This document shows positions 8,804 through 16,657 of a stretch of 64,000 nt of DNA, piece after piece. The position numbers were made by a program, and so were the translations under genes. The first letter of the stretch is position 1, and each line of letters begins with the position of its first letter. Source of the stretch: Ornithinimicrobium cavernae (GTDB lineage: Bacteria; Actinomycetota; Actinomycetes; Actinomycetales; Dermatophilaceae); the NCBI RefSeq assembly GCF_003121625.1, contig NZ_QDDJ01000010.1, positions 62,001-126,000 on the forward strand, read 5' to 3'. Below the pieces are notes generated by a model. That model was not told the origin of the DNA. It saw nothing but the letters and a program-made list of their open reading frames with translations, and ran no database searches.

Positions 8804-9280
8804 ATGACAACGACACCGCAGCTCACCGAACTGTCCTTCACCGTCTCCGGGCGCGTCGCACGGCCGTGCGCGGAGGTCTTCGAGGCGGTCGCCGACCCGG
8901 AGCAGCTGTCCCGCTACTTCACCACCGGCGGCGCCCGTGGCCGCCTCGAGGCCGGAGCGGACGTCACGTGGGACTTCCACGACTTCCCGGGACGGTTCCC
9001 GGTGACCGTGGTCGAGGCGGATCCGCCGCGCCGCATCGTCATCAGCTGGGGCGGGGAGGCCACCATCGACCAGTCGGACCGGACCACGACCACCTTCGAG
9101 TTCGAGCCCCTCGACGACGACACCCGCACGCTGGTCACCATCACCGAGTCCAGCTGGCAGCCCACGGCCAAGGGGGCCGAGAACGCCTTCGGCAACTGCG
9201 AGGGCTGGACCAGCATGCTGAACGCCCTGAAGGCCTGGGTGGAGCACGGCATCAACCTGCGCGAGGGCTTCTACGTCTGA
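8804..9280 (+). CDS. SRPBCC (AHSA1-type) domain protein
   Basis: A 158-residue single-domain protein of the START/Bet v1-like helix-grip fold: V-S-G-R-V-A-R-P-C-A-E-V-F-E-A-V at the N terminus, W-x-x-F in the middle and a long C-terminal helix (W-T-S-M-L-N-A-L-K-A-W-V-E-H-G-I-N-L). Such proteins bind hydrophobic ligands; in ArsR-linked pairs the ligand is usually unknown. The start has no Shine-Dalgarno and sits directly behind the shared promoter. Confidence 0.88.
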   Translation: MTTTPQLTELSFTVSGRVARPCAEVFEAVADPEQLSRYFTTGGARGRLEAGADVTWDFHDFPGRFPVTVVEADPPRRIVISWGGEATIDQSDRTTTTFEFEPLDDDTRTLVTITESSWQPTAKGAENAFGNCEGWTSMLNALKAWVEHGINLREGFYV

Positions 9281-9321
9281 CCCTGACGGGACTCCTCGGC
9301 GTGACCGACGGGGGTCGTGCA

Positions 9322-9327
9322 TAGGCT
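9322..9327 (+). promoter_or_regulatory. -10 element of leaderless fhs promoter
   Basis: TAGGCT is followed by 7 bases and the ATG at 9335. There is no Shine-Dalgarno sequence between them, so transcription probably starts at the start codon. Confidence 0.5.
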
Positions 9328-9334
9328 CTGAGCC

Positions 9335-11035
9335 ATGAGCCGACCCACTCCCCTGCCGAGCGACCTGGAGATCGCGAGCTCCGCCATACTCCGCCCGATC
9401 GCCGACGTCGCCGACGACCTGGGGATCGCCGCCGAGCACGTCGAGCCGTACGGCCGGGACGTCGCCAAGATCGACCTCGCCGCTGCGGAAGGGCAGCCCC
9501 GCGGGACGTATGTCGTGGTGTCGGCGATCACCCCGACCCCCCTCGGCGAGGGCAAGACCACGACCGTCGTGGGCCTGACGCAGGCGCTGCGACGGCTGGG
9601 CTCCAACGCCGTGGCCACCCTGCGCCAGCCCTCGATGGGGCCGACCTTCGGGATCAAGGGCGGCGCGGCCGGCGGCGGCTACAGCCAGGTGGTGCCGATG
9701 GAGCGGCTCAACCTGCACCTGACCGGTGACTTCCACGCGATCACCGCCGCCCACAACCTGCTGGCTGCCGCAGTCGACAACCACCTGCACTTCGGCAACG
9801 AGCTCGGGCTCGACCTGCGCAACATCACCTGGCGCCGCGTGATGGACGTCAACGACCGGTCCCTGCGCAACATCGTGGTCGGGATGGGCACCCGCGCCGA
9901 CGGGCTGGTGCGCGAGACCGGCTTCGACATCACCGCCGCCTCCGAGGTGATGGTGCTGATGACCCTGGCCACGTCCTACCAGGACCTGCGCTCGCGGCTC
10001 GGTCGGATCGTCGTCGGCTACACCGGCGAGGGCAAGCCGGTCAGCGCCGAGGACCTCGGGGTCGCGGGCGCCATGGCGGTCATCCTGCGGGACGCCCTCA
10101 AGCCCAACCTGCTGCAGACGTTGGAGGGTGGCCCCGCCCTCGTGCACTGCGGCCCCTTCGGCAACATCGCCACCGGCACGTCGTCGGTCGTCGCCGACCA
10201 GGTCGCGCTGAGCCACGCGGACGTCGTGGTGACGGAGGCGGGCTTCGGGGCCGACATGGGGGCCGAGCGGTTCTTCAACGTCAAGTGCCGGGTCGGCGGC
10301 CTGGAGCCGGACGCCGCCGTGGTCGTAGCCACCGTGCGCGCCCTGAAGGTGCACTCCGGCAACTACGACATCAGGGCCGGGCGCCCGCTCCCCGAGCGGC
10401 TGCTCGCCGAGAACCCGGACGAGGTCCGCGCCGGCCTGGAGAACCTGCGTGCCCACGTCGAGATCATCCGCTCCTTCGGGGTGAGCCCGGTCGTGGCGAT
10501 CAACGCCTTCCCGCAGGACCACGAGAGCGAGCACGACGTGATCCGAGGGTTGGCCGCCGAGCTGGGCGTCCGCTGCGCCGTGACCAGGCACGTCGCCGAG
10601 GGTGGCGCCGGCGCGGAGGACCTGGCGCGCGAGGTGCTGGCCGCCGCCGAGGAGCCCACCCACTTCACGCCCACCTACGCGCTGGAGGACCCGCTCGCGG
10701 AGAAGATCGAGGCCGTGGCGACCAGGGTCTACGGCGCGGACGGCGTCGACTACTCACCGGCCGCGACGACGGCGTTGCAGACCTATGAGGACGCCGGCTT
10801 CGGTGGCCTGCCGATCGTCATCGCCAAGACCCACCTGTCGATCAGCTCGGACCCGACCCTGATGGGCGCACCACGCGGGTGGCGGCTCCCGGTGCGCGAG
10901 GTGCGCGCCAGTGTGGGCGCCGGCTATGTCTACGCGATCGCCGGCGACATGCGCACCATGCCGGGCCTCTCGCGGCACCCGAACGCCGAGCGGATCGAGC
11001 TGGCCCCCGACGGGACGATCACCGGCCTGTCCTGA
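9335..11035 (+). CDS. fhs: Formate--tetrahydrofolate ligase
   Basis: A 566-residue cytosolic enzyme joining formate and THF at the cost of ATP to give 10-formyl-THF for purine and formyl-Met synthesis. The P-loop T-P-L-G-E-G-K-T-T is near residue 69; other family blocks are R-Q-P-S-M-G-P-T-F-G-I-K-G-G-A, L-T-G-D-F-H-A-I-T-A-A-H-N and T-E-A-G-F-G-A-D-M-G-A-E. Length is typical. Another folate-C1 enzyme, 5-formyl-THF cyclo-ligase, lies about 16 kb downstream. Confidence 0.97.
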   Translation: MSRPTPLPSDLEIASSAILRPIADVADDLGIAAEHVEPYGRDVAKIDLAAAEGQPRGTYVVVSAITPTPLGEGKTTTVVGLTQALRRLGSNAVATLRQPSMGPTFGIKGGAAGGGYSQVVPMERLNLHLTGDFHAITAAHNLLAAAVDNHLHFGNELGLDLRNITWRRVMDVNDRSLRNIVVGMGTRADGLVRETGFDITAASEVMVLMTLATSYQDLRSRLGRIVVGYTGEGKPVSAEDLGVAGAMAVILRDALKPNLLQTLEGGPALVHCGPFGNIATGTSSVVADQVALSHADVVVTEAGFGADMGAERFFNVKCRVGGLEPDAAVVVATVRALKVHSGNYDIRAGRPLPERLLAENPDEVRAGLENLRAHVEIIRSFGVSPVVAINAFPQDHESEHDVIRGLAAELGVRCAVTRHVAEGGAGAEDLAREVLAAAEEPTHFTPTYALEDPLAEKIEAVATRVYGADGVDYSPAATTALQTYEDAGFGGLPIVIAKTHLSISSDPTLMGAPRGWRLPVREVRASVGAGYVYAIAGDMRTMPGLSRHPNAERIELAPDGTITGLS

Positions 11036-11179
11036 CGGGACGACAAGTCCCCCGCAACGGGCCCACACCCGTCGGCGGTCCGGAGCCCCGTCACCACGTC
11101 AGCCGATGAGTTCTGCCGGGACCCGCAGTCCCTACTCCATCGACACACGCGTCAGGGACGGCGACCGAGGAGAAGACCG

Positions 11180-11833
11180 ATGGGCACGGTGCAGGCGCAG
11201 GCGATCATGTCCCTGGATGGGTACGTCGCCAAACAGGACAACACCATCGGCCGGTTGTTCGACTGGCTCCAGAACGGCGAGGTGGCGATACCGACCCCGG
11301 CCGGGGACTTCGAGGTCCACCTCAACCCAGCGAGCACGGAGCACTGGCGGGGGTGGGTCTCCGAGCTGGGAGTCCTGGTCTGTGGCCGCACCCTGTTCGA
11401 GGTGACTGACGGCTGGAAGGGACGGCACTCGCTGGACGTCCCCGTCGTGGTGGTCACGCACCACGTGCCCTCGGAGTGGGTCGACGCGCACCCCGACGCG
11501 CCGTTCTCCTTCGTGACCGACGGAGTGCCGGCCGCCATCGCACGTGCCCAGGAGATTGCCGGCGACCGGGTCGTCTCCGTCACCGGGGGAACCATCGCCA
11601 GGCAGTGCCTGGACCTGGGGCTGCTGGACGAGGTGGCCGTCGACCTGGTCCCGGTGGTGATGGGCGCGGGCAACCGCCCATTCTTCGGCGATCTCTCGTC
11701 CGAGGACGTCATGCTCGACAACCCGAGGGTCTGCGTGCAGGGCGACCGGGTCACCCACCTGGTGTTTCCCGTGCTGCGTGAGCCCGTGCGCAGGGCGTCT
11801 CGCCAGGTGCTCCCCCGCGCAACGGCCCACTGA
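11180..11833 (+). CDS. Dihydrofolate reductase-like (RibD C-terminal domain) protein
   Basis: A 217-residue NADPH-type reductase of the RibD-C/DHFR superfamily: A-I-M-S-L-D-G-Y-V-A near the N terminus, V-C-G-R-T-L-F-E in the middle and V-T-G-G-T-I-A-R-Q-C-L-D-L-G-L-L-D-E near residue 140. Actinobacteria carry many of these orphans; few have known substrates. A GGAGAAG Shine-Dalgarno lies 7 bases before the ATG. It is not linked to riboflavin genes. Confidence 0.88.
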   Translation: MGTVQAQAIMSLDGYVAKQDNTIGRLFDWLQNGEVAIPTPAGDFEVHLNPASTEHWRGWVSELGVLVCGRTLFEVTDGWKGRHSLDVPVVVVTHHVPSEWVDAHPDAPFSFVTDGVPAAIARAQEIAGDRVVSVTGGTIARQCLDLGLLDEVAVDLVPVVMGAGNRPFFGDLSSEDVMLDNPRVCVQGDRVTHLVFPVLREPVRRASRQVLPRATAH

Positions 11834-11857
11834 CTGACGACGGAGGTGCCTCGGTCG

Positions 11858-12628
11858 TCACCTGGTTGACGCTTGGCGGAGCGCGACCCAACAACGCTCC
11901 TGACCGCGTTCGAGGAGGCCGATTCGCTCTCGCGAGCCGGTCTCCGTGGCCAGGGAGAGGGACCACGTTCCCGCCAGGTCGCGCAGCTTTCCGGTCGTCG
12001 GAGCCGAGCCGGGGCGGGTGTGGACCAGCCCCGTGATCCTGAAGGGGTGGGTGGCCAGTTCGGACGTGGGGACGGTGGCGCGCAGCTGGGGCCGACCCTG
12101 GTGACCGTTCGAGACCTCAACCGGCACCGCGGACTGCAGCAGATTGCCACCCCTTCTGAGCAGTGCGATCCGTGCGCGCCCCGCCCTGATCACGAAGTAG
12201 GCCGCGAGTCCACCGACGATGGCTGCCAGGCCCAGCCCGAGCGTCCCCAGACCGAGGCGGTCTGTGGTGGGTGACGACGGGATGGGTTCACCGTCCTGGC
12301 CGACCCAGACCTGAACGGTCTGGCCAACAACTTCCGGAACCTCGCCGCACCGCTTGTACCCGCCACTTCCGGCAGTGTGCCCCGACCAGGAGACCTCGAC
12401 CCAGTACTTCGGCCGGTACCTGCACTTCCCGTCCTCCTGGATAGCGTCCACCCGGGCACTCACCTGCTCGTCACGCCCGAGCAGATGATCCAGGCGCCCA
12501 TCTGTCACCACGTAGAGCAGGGTCGGGAGGACGGCCAGCAGCACCATCAGGCCAGCGAGCAACACCCACTGGATCCGGGAACGGGCGTGAGCAGCCCGCA
12601 GGGCCCCGGCCTCATCTGCTCGCAACAC
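11858..12628 (-). CDS. DUF3592-like two-helix membrane protein
   Basis: A 256-residue hypothetical. Helix 1 is near residues 20-41, followed by an extracytoplasmic part of about 85 residues with two cysteines (E-D-G-K-C-R-Y and G-G-Y-K-R-C-G), then helix 2 (near 130-150) and a cytoplasmic tail. The layout of two helices around a short beta-rich loop ending in V-x-V-x-x-x-P recalls DUF3592, but similarity is weak. Its GTG start at 12628 follows a GAGGGG Shine-Dalgarno. It converges on the RibD-like gene. Base composition is slightly less GC-rich than the neighbours, which could indicate more recent acquisition. Confidence 0.7.
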   Translation of the reverse strand: MLRADEAGALRAAHARSRIQWVLLAGLMVLLAVLPTLLYVVTDGRLDHLLGRDEQVSARVDAIQEDGKCRYRPKYWVEVSWSGHTAGSGGYKRCGEVPEVVGQTVQVWVGQDGEPIPSSPTTDRLGLGTLGLGLAAIVGGLAAYFVIRAGRARIALLRRGGNLLQSAVPVEVSNGHQGRPQLRATVPTSELATHPFRITGLVHTRPGSAPTTGKLRDLAGTWSLSLATETGSRERIGLLERGQERCWVALRQASTR

Positions 12629-12660
12629 TCAAACCCCTCACCACGGCAACCCCGGACATG

Positions 12661-12692
12661 AAACTGCCCCGCCATCAGGGCGGGGCAGGTTT
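12661..12692 (-). terminator. Rho-independent terminator downstream of tRNA-Ala
   Basis: A near-perfect hairpin: arms containing CTGCCCCGCC and GGCGGGGCAG around ATCA, flanked by A and T runs. On the minus strand it lies 18 bases after the tRNA 3' end and reads into a short T run. Confidence 0.75.
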
Positions 12693-12708
12693 CGTACGAC
12701 TCGACTTG

Positions 12709-12783
<75 letters not shown>

Positions 12784-12852
12784 AAGGTGTACCGGCGGCT
12801 ACGTACTGTAGCACCGGCATACCCCGATCTCCGATTTCTGGGGGGCGAGCGC

Positions 12853-13785
12853 TCAGAGCTCGGCCAGGTCCTCGGCGGTGGGCTCCCACAGGCCGGCGGC
12901 CGCGTTGCTGCGGACCTGGTCGGAGCTGGTCACCCCGGCGATGACGGAGGCGACAGCGGGCTGGGCTGCCAGGCCCCCGATCGCGACCTGCAGCATGGTG
13001 AGGCCGCGCTGCTCGGCATACGCCTCGAGCCGCTCGATCTCGTCCCAGTCCGCGCCCGCCAGACGCTGGGCCTGGCTGTCCAGGGCCAGGCGCGAGCCCT
13101 CCGGCGGCGCCTGGTCGCGGCGGTACTTACCCGTGAGGAGGCCGTACTCGAGCGGGAAGAACGGGAGGATCCCGACGCCCACCATCTCGCACGCGGGCAC
13201 CAGCTCGTCCTCCGCCTCGCGGTCGAGCAGGGAGTACTTGTTCTGCGCCGAGACGAACGGCGCGTAGCCGCTGGTCCGGGCCGTCCAGTCGGCGTCCACG
13301 ACCTGCCAGCCGGCGAGGTTGGAGGACCCGATGTAGCGCACCTTGCCCTCGGTGACCAGCTCGGTCAGGGCAGCGAGGGTCTCCTCCATGGGAGTGGCCG
13401 GGTCGGGGGTATGCAGCTGGTACAGGTCGATCCAGTCGGTGCCGAGGCGGCGCAGGCTCGCCTCGACCGCCCTGCGGATGTAGCGGCGTGAGCCGCGGGC
13501 GCCCCAGTCCGGACCGTTGGCACCGTGCATGTCCATGCCGAACTTGGTCGCGACCACCACGTCGTCGCGCCGGTTGTTCAGGGCCTCGCCCAGCAGCGTC
13601 TCCGACTCGCCCCGGCCGTAGGTGTCGGCCGTGTCGAACAGCGTGATGCCCGCCTCGATCGCCGCGTCGACGATCTCCTGGACCCGGTCGCCGCCGATCC
13701 GGGTACCGAACGCGTTGCAGCCGATGCCGACGGTGCTCACCCGCAGGCCGGAGTCGCCCAGGGGGCGGTAGGTCATCTCAGTCAT
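12853..13785 (-). CDS. Aldo/keto reductase
   Basis: A 310-residue NADPH-dependent oxidoreductase with the TIM-barrel tetrad in place: Asp51, Tyr56 (D-T-A-D-T-Y), Lys81 (A-T-K-F-G) and His125 (Y-Q-L-H-T-P). The C-terminal cofactor segment V-I-A-G-V-T-S-S-D-Q-V-R-S-N is also present. It most resembles the AKR11/YhdN group, whose natural substrate is unknown. Start ATG 13785 has TACTGT ending 6 bases upstream (leaderless pattern); an ATG nine bases downstream is an alternative. Confidence 0.93.
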   Translation of the reverse strand: MTEMTYRPLGDSGLRVSTVGIGCNAFGTRIGGDRVQEIVDAAIEAGITLFDTADTYGRGESETLLGEALNNRRDDVVVATKFGMDMHGANGPDWGARGSRRYIRRAVEASLRRLGTDWIDLYQLHTPDPATPMEETLAALTELVTEGKVRYIGSSNLAGWQVVDADWTARTSGYAPFVSAQNKYSLLDREAEDELVPACEMVGVGILPFFPLEYGLLTGKYRRDQAPPEGSRLALDSQAQRLAGADWDEIERLEAYAEQRGLTMLQVAIGGLAAQPAVASVIAGVTSSDQVRSNAAAGLWEPTAEDLAEL

Positions 13786-13812
13786 GGCACCACAGTACGG
13801 TCCCGGAAGCGC

Positions 13813-14271
13813 TCAGCCGGAGGCCGCCGCCGCGTTGGCCCGTTGCCGCATGAGGTGGGAGATCCAGAGCAGGAACAGCTGGTGCACCGGGGGCACCGAA
13901 GGGTCCAGGTCGAGCGTCGCGCGGCCCGACCAGAAGGAGGCCGTGCGGCCGGTGCCGACGGGAGTGCCCTCGCGCAGGACGAGGTGCTCATTGCCGAACA
14001 GGCTCGCGCGCCTGACCTCGTAGCCCACTCCCTCACCGTGGACCGCCCACGCCGAGCTGAAGAAGCTGGGGCGGGTCGCGCGGAGAGCGGGGTCCGCACT
14101 CCCCTGCAGCCGAGCGACGCGGTCCCGGCCGTCGCGCGCGAACTGCCAGGTCCGGCCGCCGATCTCGAGCTCGGCGCCCTCGCGCCAGAACTCGGGGTCG
14201 ACGGTGGCCACCTGCTCCCCGTCCAACAGGATCGGCACCAGCCCACCGCTCTTGGGTCCCCACTCCAACAT
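13813..14271 (-). CDS. Conserved hypothetical protein
   Basis: A 152-residue soluble protein without recognised domains. It is beta-rich in the first 110 residues (repeated short strands such as P-I-L-L-D-G-E-Q-V-A and Y-E-V-R-R-A-S-L-F-G) and ends in a helix W-I-S-H-L-M-R-Q-R. The pattern is reminiscent of tubby/LURP-type small domains, but I cannot assign a family. ATG 14271 has TACACT ending 7 bases upstream. It lies downstream of, and divergent from, the polymerase gene. Confidence 0.7.
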   Translation of the reverse strand: MLEWGPKSGGLVPILLDGEQVATVDPEFWREGAELEIGGRTWQFARDGRDRVARLQGSADPALRATRPSFFSSAWAVHGEGVGYEVRRASLFGNEHLVLREGTPVGTGRTASFWSGRATLDLDPSVPPVHQLFLLWISHLMRQRANAAAASG

Positions 14272-14376
14272 GACAGGCAGTGTAGGTCCCGCCCCCTGCC
14301 TTCGGTCCGCGACCGGGGACCCCACCACGGTGCGGTGGCACGCGGGTGTCAGCCCCACGGCATACGCTCACCTGTC

Positions 14377-16074
14377 GTGGACCTGGTGCTCGTGCCGACC
14401 CGTGCGGGGGCGCTCGTGACCGACCCGACGGCCGTGGCGGGCGGCGGACAGCTGATCGGCTGGGACGACCTGGCCCCCTGGGTCCGGACCCGGGAGTCGT
14501 CGGGCGACGGCGTCCGGTGGGTGTGGCCCGACACCGCCTCGTTCTACCCGCGCCTGCTGGCAGCCGGTGTGCGCGTGGAGCGCTGCCACGACCTGCGCCT
14601 GTGCCACGCGATCCTTCAGCTGGCCACCTCGGACCCCTGGCCGGCCCCGGCCTGGCTGGCACCCCCGCCGGCACAGTCCGCAGCACCCAGCCTCCTGGAC
14701 GACCTCACCCCGGACGAGACACCCGCCCTGTCCGAGGTCGTCGCCGAGTACGAGCGGCAGCTGTCCGCCCTCACCACCAGCAGCGCACCGTCGCGGCTGC
14801 GCCTGCTGCTCGCCGCCGAGTCCGCCGGTGCGCTGATCGCGGCCGAGATGCACGCCGACGGTCTCCCCTGGGACCGCGACCGGCACGACGCCGTCCTCAC
14901 CGCGGAGCTCGGCCCCCGCCCTGCCCCCGGGCTCCGCCCCGCCCGCCTGGAGCAGCTGGCCGCGCAGGTGCGGGAGCTGCTGGCCTCACCCGGGCTCAAC
15001 CCCGACTCGCAGGCGGCGCTGTTGAAGGCCCTGCGCAACGCCGGGCTCGACCTGCAGTCCACCGCCAAGTGGGAGCTGCGCGACAAGCCCCACCCGGTGG
15101 TCGCGCCGCTGCTGGAGTACAAGCGCCTCGCCCGGCTCCTGTCGGCCAACGGGTGGACGTGGCTGGACACCTGGGTGACGCCCGGTGTGGACGGTCGGCC
15201 GGGTCGGTTCCGCACCGACTACGTGCCCGGCGGTGTCGTCACCGGACGCTGGGCGACCAGCGGCGGTGGGGCGCTGCAGATCCCCAAGGCGGTCCGCGCG
15301 GCGGTGGTCGCCGACCCGGGCTGGGTGCTCGTGGTCGCGGACGCGGCACAGGTCGAGCCGCGCGCCCTGGCGGGGATGGCCGCCGACGAGGCGCTCGCGT
15401 CGGCCGGACGGGACGGTGACCTGTATGCCGGACTGGTCGCCTCGGGCGTCGTCGACACCCGAGACCGGGCCAAGGTCGGCATGCTCTCGGCCCTCTACGG
15501 CGGGACCGCGGGCGAGGCCGGCGCCATCCTGCCGCGGCTGCGCCGGGCCTACCCCCGCGCCACCGGGCTGGTGGACCGGGCCGCCCAGGTCGGCGAGAGC
15601 GGCGGCACGGTCCGCACCTGGCTGGGTCGCACCAGCCCACCACCCGGACCGTCCTGGCGGCAGGTGCAGGGGCGGGCCGGGGAGTCCGACGCGGTCCAGA
15701 CCGATGAGCGCCGGGCCCGCAGCCAGGCCCGCGACCGGGGACGGTTCACCCGCAACTTCGTGGTGCAGGGCACCGCGGCCGAGTGGGCGCTGTGCTGGAT
15801 GGCCGAGACGCGGCGCCGCCTGCGGGAGCTGCCGCCGGTCACCCCTGGCGAGCCCGCCCCGCCGGTCGGTCAGCCGGGTGAGGGACGCCCGCACCTGGTG
15901 TTCTTCCTCCACGACGAGATCGTGGTCCACGCCCCCGAGCACCTCGCCGGACAGGTCGTGGACATCGTCCGCGAGTCCGCCCGGAGCGCCGGTCGGCTGC
16001 TGTTCGGCACCTTCCCGATCACCTTCCCGCTCCACGTCGCCACGGTCACGAGCTACGACCGCGCCGACGCGTAA
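14377..16074 (+). CDS. Family-A DNA polymerase (actinobacterial exonuclease/polymerase homologue)
   Basis: A 565-residue polymerase I-related protein without a 5' nuclease domain. Palm motif A is D-A-A-Q-V-E-P-R, motif B is R-D-R-A-K-V-G-M-L-S-A-L-Y-G and motif C is F-L-H-D-E-I-V-V-H, so the two catalytic Asp and the nucleotide-binding Lys are present. The N-terminal 100 residues correspond to the 3'-5' exonuclease fold, but no D-x-E pair is visible, so proofreading is doubtful although databases call the family bifunctional. The GTG at 14377 has TACGCT ending 8 bases upstream. This is an auxiliary polymerase probably used in repair; polA proper must be elsewhere. Confidence 0.85.
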   Translation: MDLVLVPTRAGALVTDPTAVAGGGQLIGWDDLAPWVRTRESSGDGVRWVWPDTASFYPRLLAAGVRVERCHDLRLCHAILQLATSDPWPAPAWLAPPPAQSAAPSLLDDLTPDETPALSEVVAEYERQLSALTTSSAPSRLRLLLAAESAGALIAAEMHADGLPWDRDRHDAVLTAELGPRPAPGLRPARLEQLAAQVRELLASPGLNPDSQAALLKALRNAGLDLQSTAKWELRDKPHPVVAPLLEYKRLARLLSANGWTWLDTWVTPGVDGRPGRFRTDYVPGGVVTGRWATSGGGALQIPKAVRAAVVADPGWVLVVADAAQVEPRALAGMAADEALASAGRDGDLYAGLVASGVVDTRDRAKVGMLSALYGGTAGEAGAILPRLRRAYPRATGLVDRAAQVGESGGTVRTWLGRTSPPPGPSWRQVQGRAGESDAVQTDERRARSQARDRGRFTRNFVVQGTAAEWALCWMAETRRRLRELPPVTPGEPAPPVGQPGEGRPHLVFFLHDEIVVHAPEHLAGQVVDIVRESARSAGRLLFGTFPITFPLHVATVTSYDRADA

Positions 16075-16118
16075 TCCGCGCGCAAAGAATTCCTCTGGTG
16101 CGGGTATGCCAGCACCGC

Positions 16119-16124
16119 TAGCAT
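16119..16124 (+). promoter_or_regulatory. -10 element of leaderless promoter
   Basis: TAGCAT ends 7 bases before the ATG of the RHH-LuxR fusion gene, with no Shine-Dalgarno between. Confidence 0.45.
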
Positions 16125-16131
16125 CGCCGTC

Positions 16132-16536
16132 ATGGCCACCGTGACGGTCCGGAACCTCGATGACGAGGTCCGAAGGCTGCTCCGCATCCGGGCAGCGACG
16201 AACAACCGGTCGATGGAGGCCGAGATCCGGCACATCCTCACCCTGACGGTCTCGGTCCCCGACTCCCCCACTGACCCCGTGCCCACCGGCCGGACACCCG
16301 GTCTGCCGGCCCCACGGCATACCGTCCCGGAGCACGGCACGGACCCGCTGACCGCCCGGGAGCACACCGTCGCGAGCCTGGTCTCGCAGGGCATGAGCAA
16401 CCGGCAGATCGCCGCGTTCCTGTTCCTCTCCGAGCGCACCGTCGAGACCCACGTGGGCGCGATCCTGCGCAAGCTGGACCTCCGGAGCCGCACCGCCCTC
16501 GCCGTCCGGTACGCGCTCCGGCCCGCCGACCACTGA
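16132..16536 (+). CDS. Fusion of FitA-like ribbon-helix-helix domain with LuxR/GerE helix-turn-helix
   Basis: A 134-residue protein with two DNA-binding modules. Residues 1-40 read like an Arc/FitA-type antitoxin: V-T-V-R-N-L-D-D-E-V then L-R-I-R-A-A-T-N-N-R-S-M-E-A-E-I-R-H-I-L. A proline-rich linker (about 43-70) leads to a complete GerE domain: L-T-A-R-E-H-T-V, G-M-S-N-R-Q-I-A and E-R-T-V-E-T-H-V-G-A-I-L-R-K-L. No PIN-domain (FitB/VapC) toxin gene follows; the next gene is the 1779-residue S8 peptidase on the same strand, 121 bp downstream. It may regulate that gene, which is inference. I know of no standard family with this order. Confidence 0.85.
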   Translation: MATVTVRNLDDEVRRLLRIRAATNNRSMEAEIRHILTLTVSVPDSPTDPVPTGRTPGLPAPRHTVPEHGTDPLTAREHTVASLVSQGMSNRQIAAFLFLSERTVETHVGAILRKLDLRSRTALAVRYALRPADH

Positions 16537-16586
16537 CCGGCACTCTCTCGGTGTTTCCACCGATGCCGGGGGGTGCGGTGCGGGCC

Positions 16587-16592
16587 TAGGTT
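16587..16592 (+). promoter_or_regulatory. Possible -10 element for S8 peptidase gene
   Basis: TAGGTT lies 65 bases before the ATG at 16658, which would give a leader of roughly 60 nt with a GGGACAGGGG purine-rich stretch upstream of the start. This is the best TANNNT match in the gap after the fusion regulator. Confidence 0.35.
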
Positions 16593-16657
16593 CGAGTCAG
16601 GCGTCGTCGGTCGGGGACTGGCTCCGGCGCAGGCGCTGGGACAGGGGATGCAGACTC

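Noticed and set aside
13813-14686. Longer N-terminal extensions of the 14271 hypothetical protein and overlapping Arg-rich frames
   Set aside because: They run through the divergent leaderless promoter elements at 14279-14284 and 14363-14368 and lack start signals.
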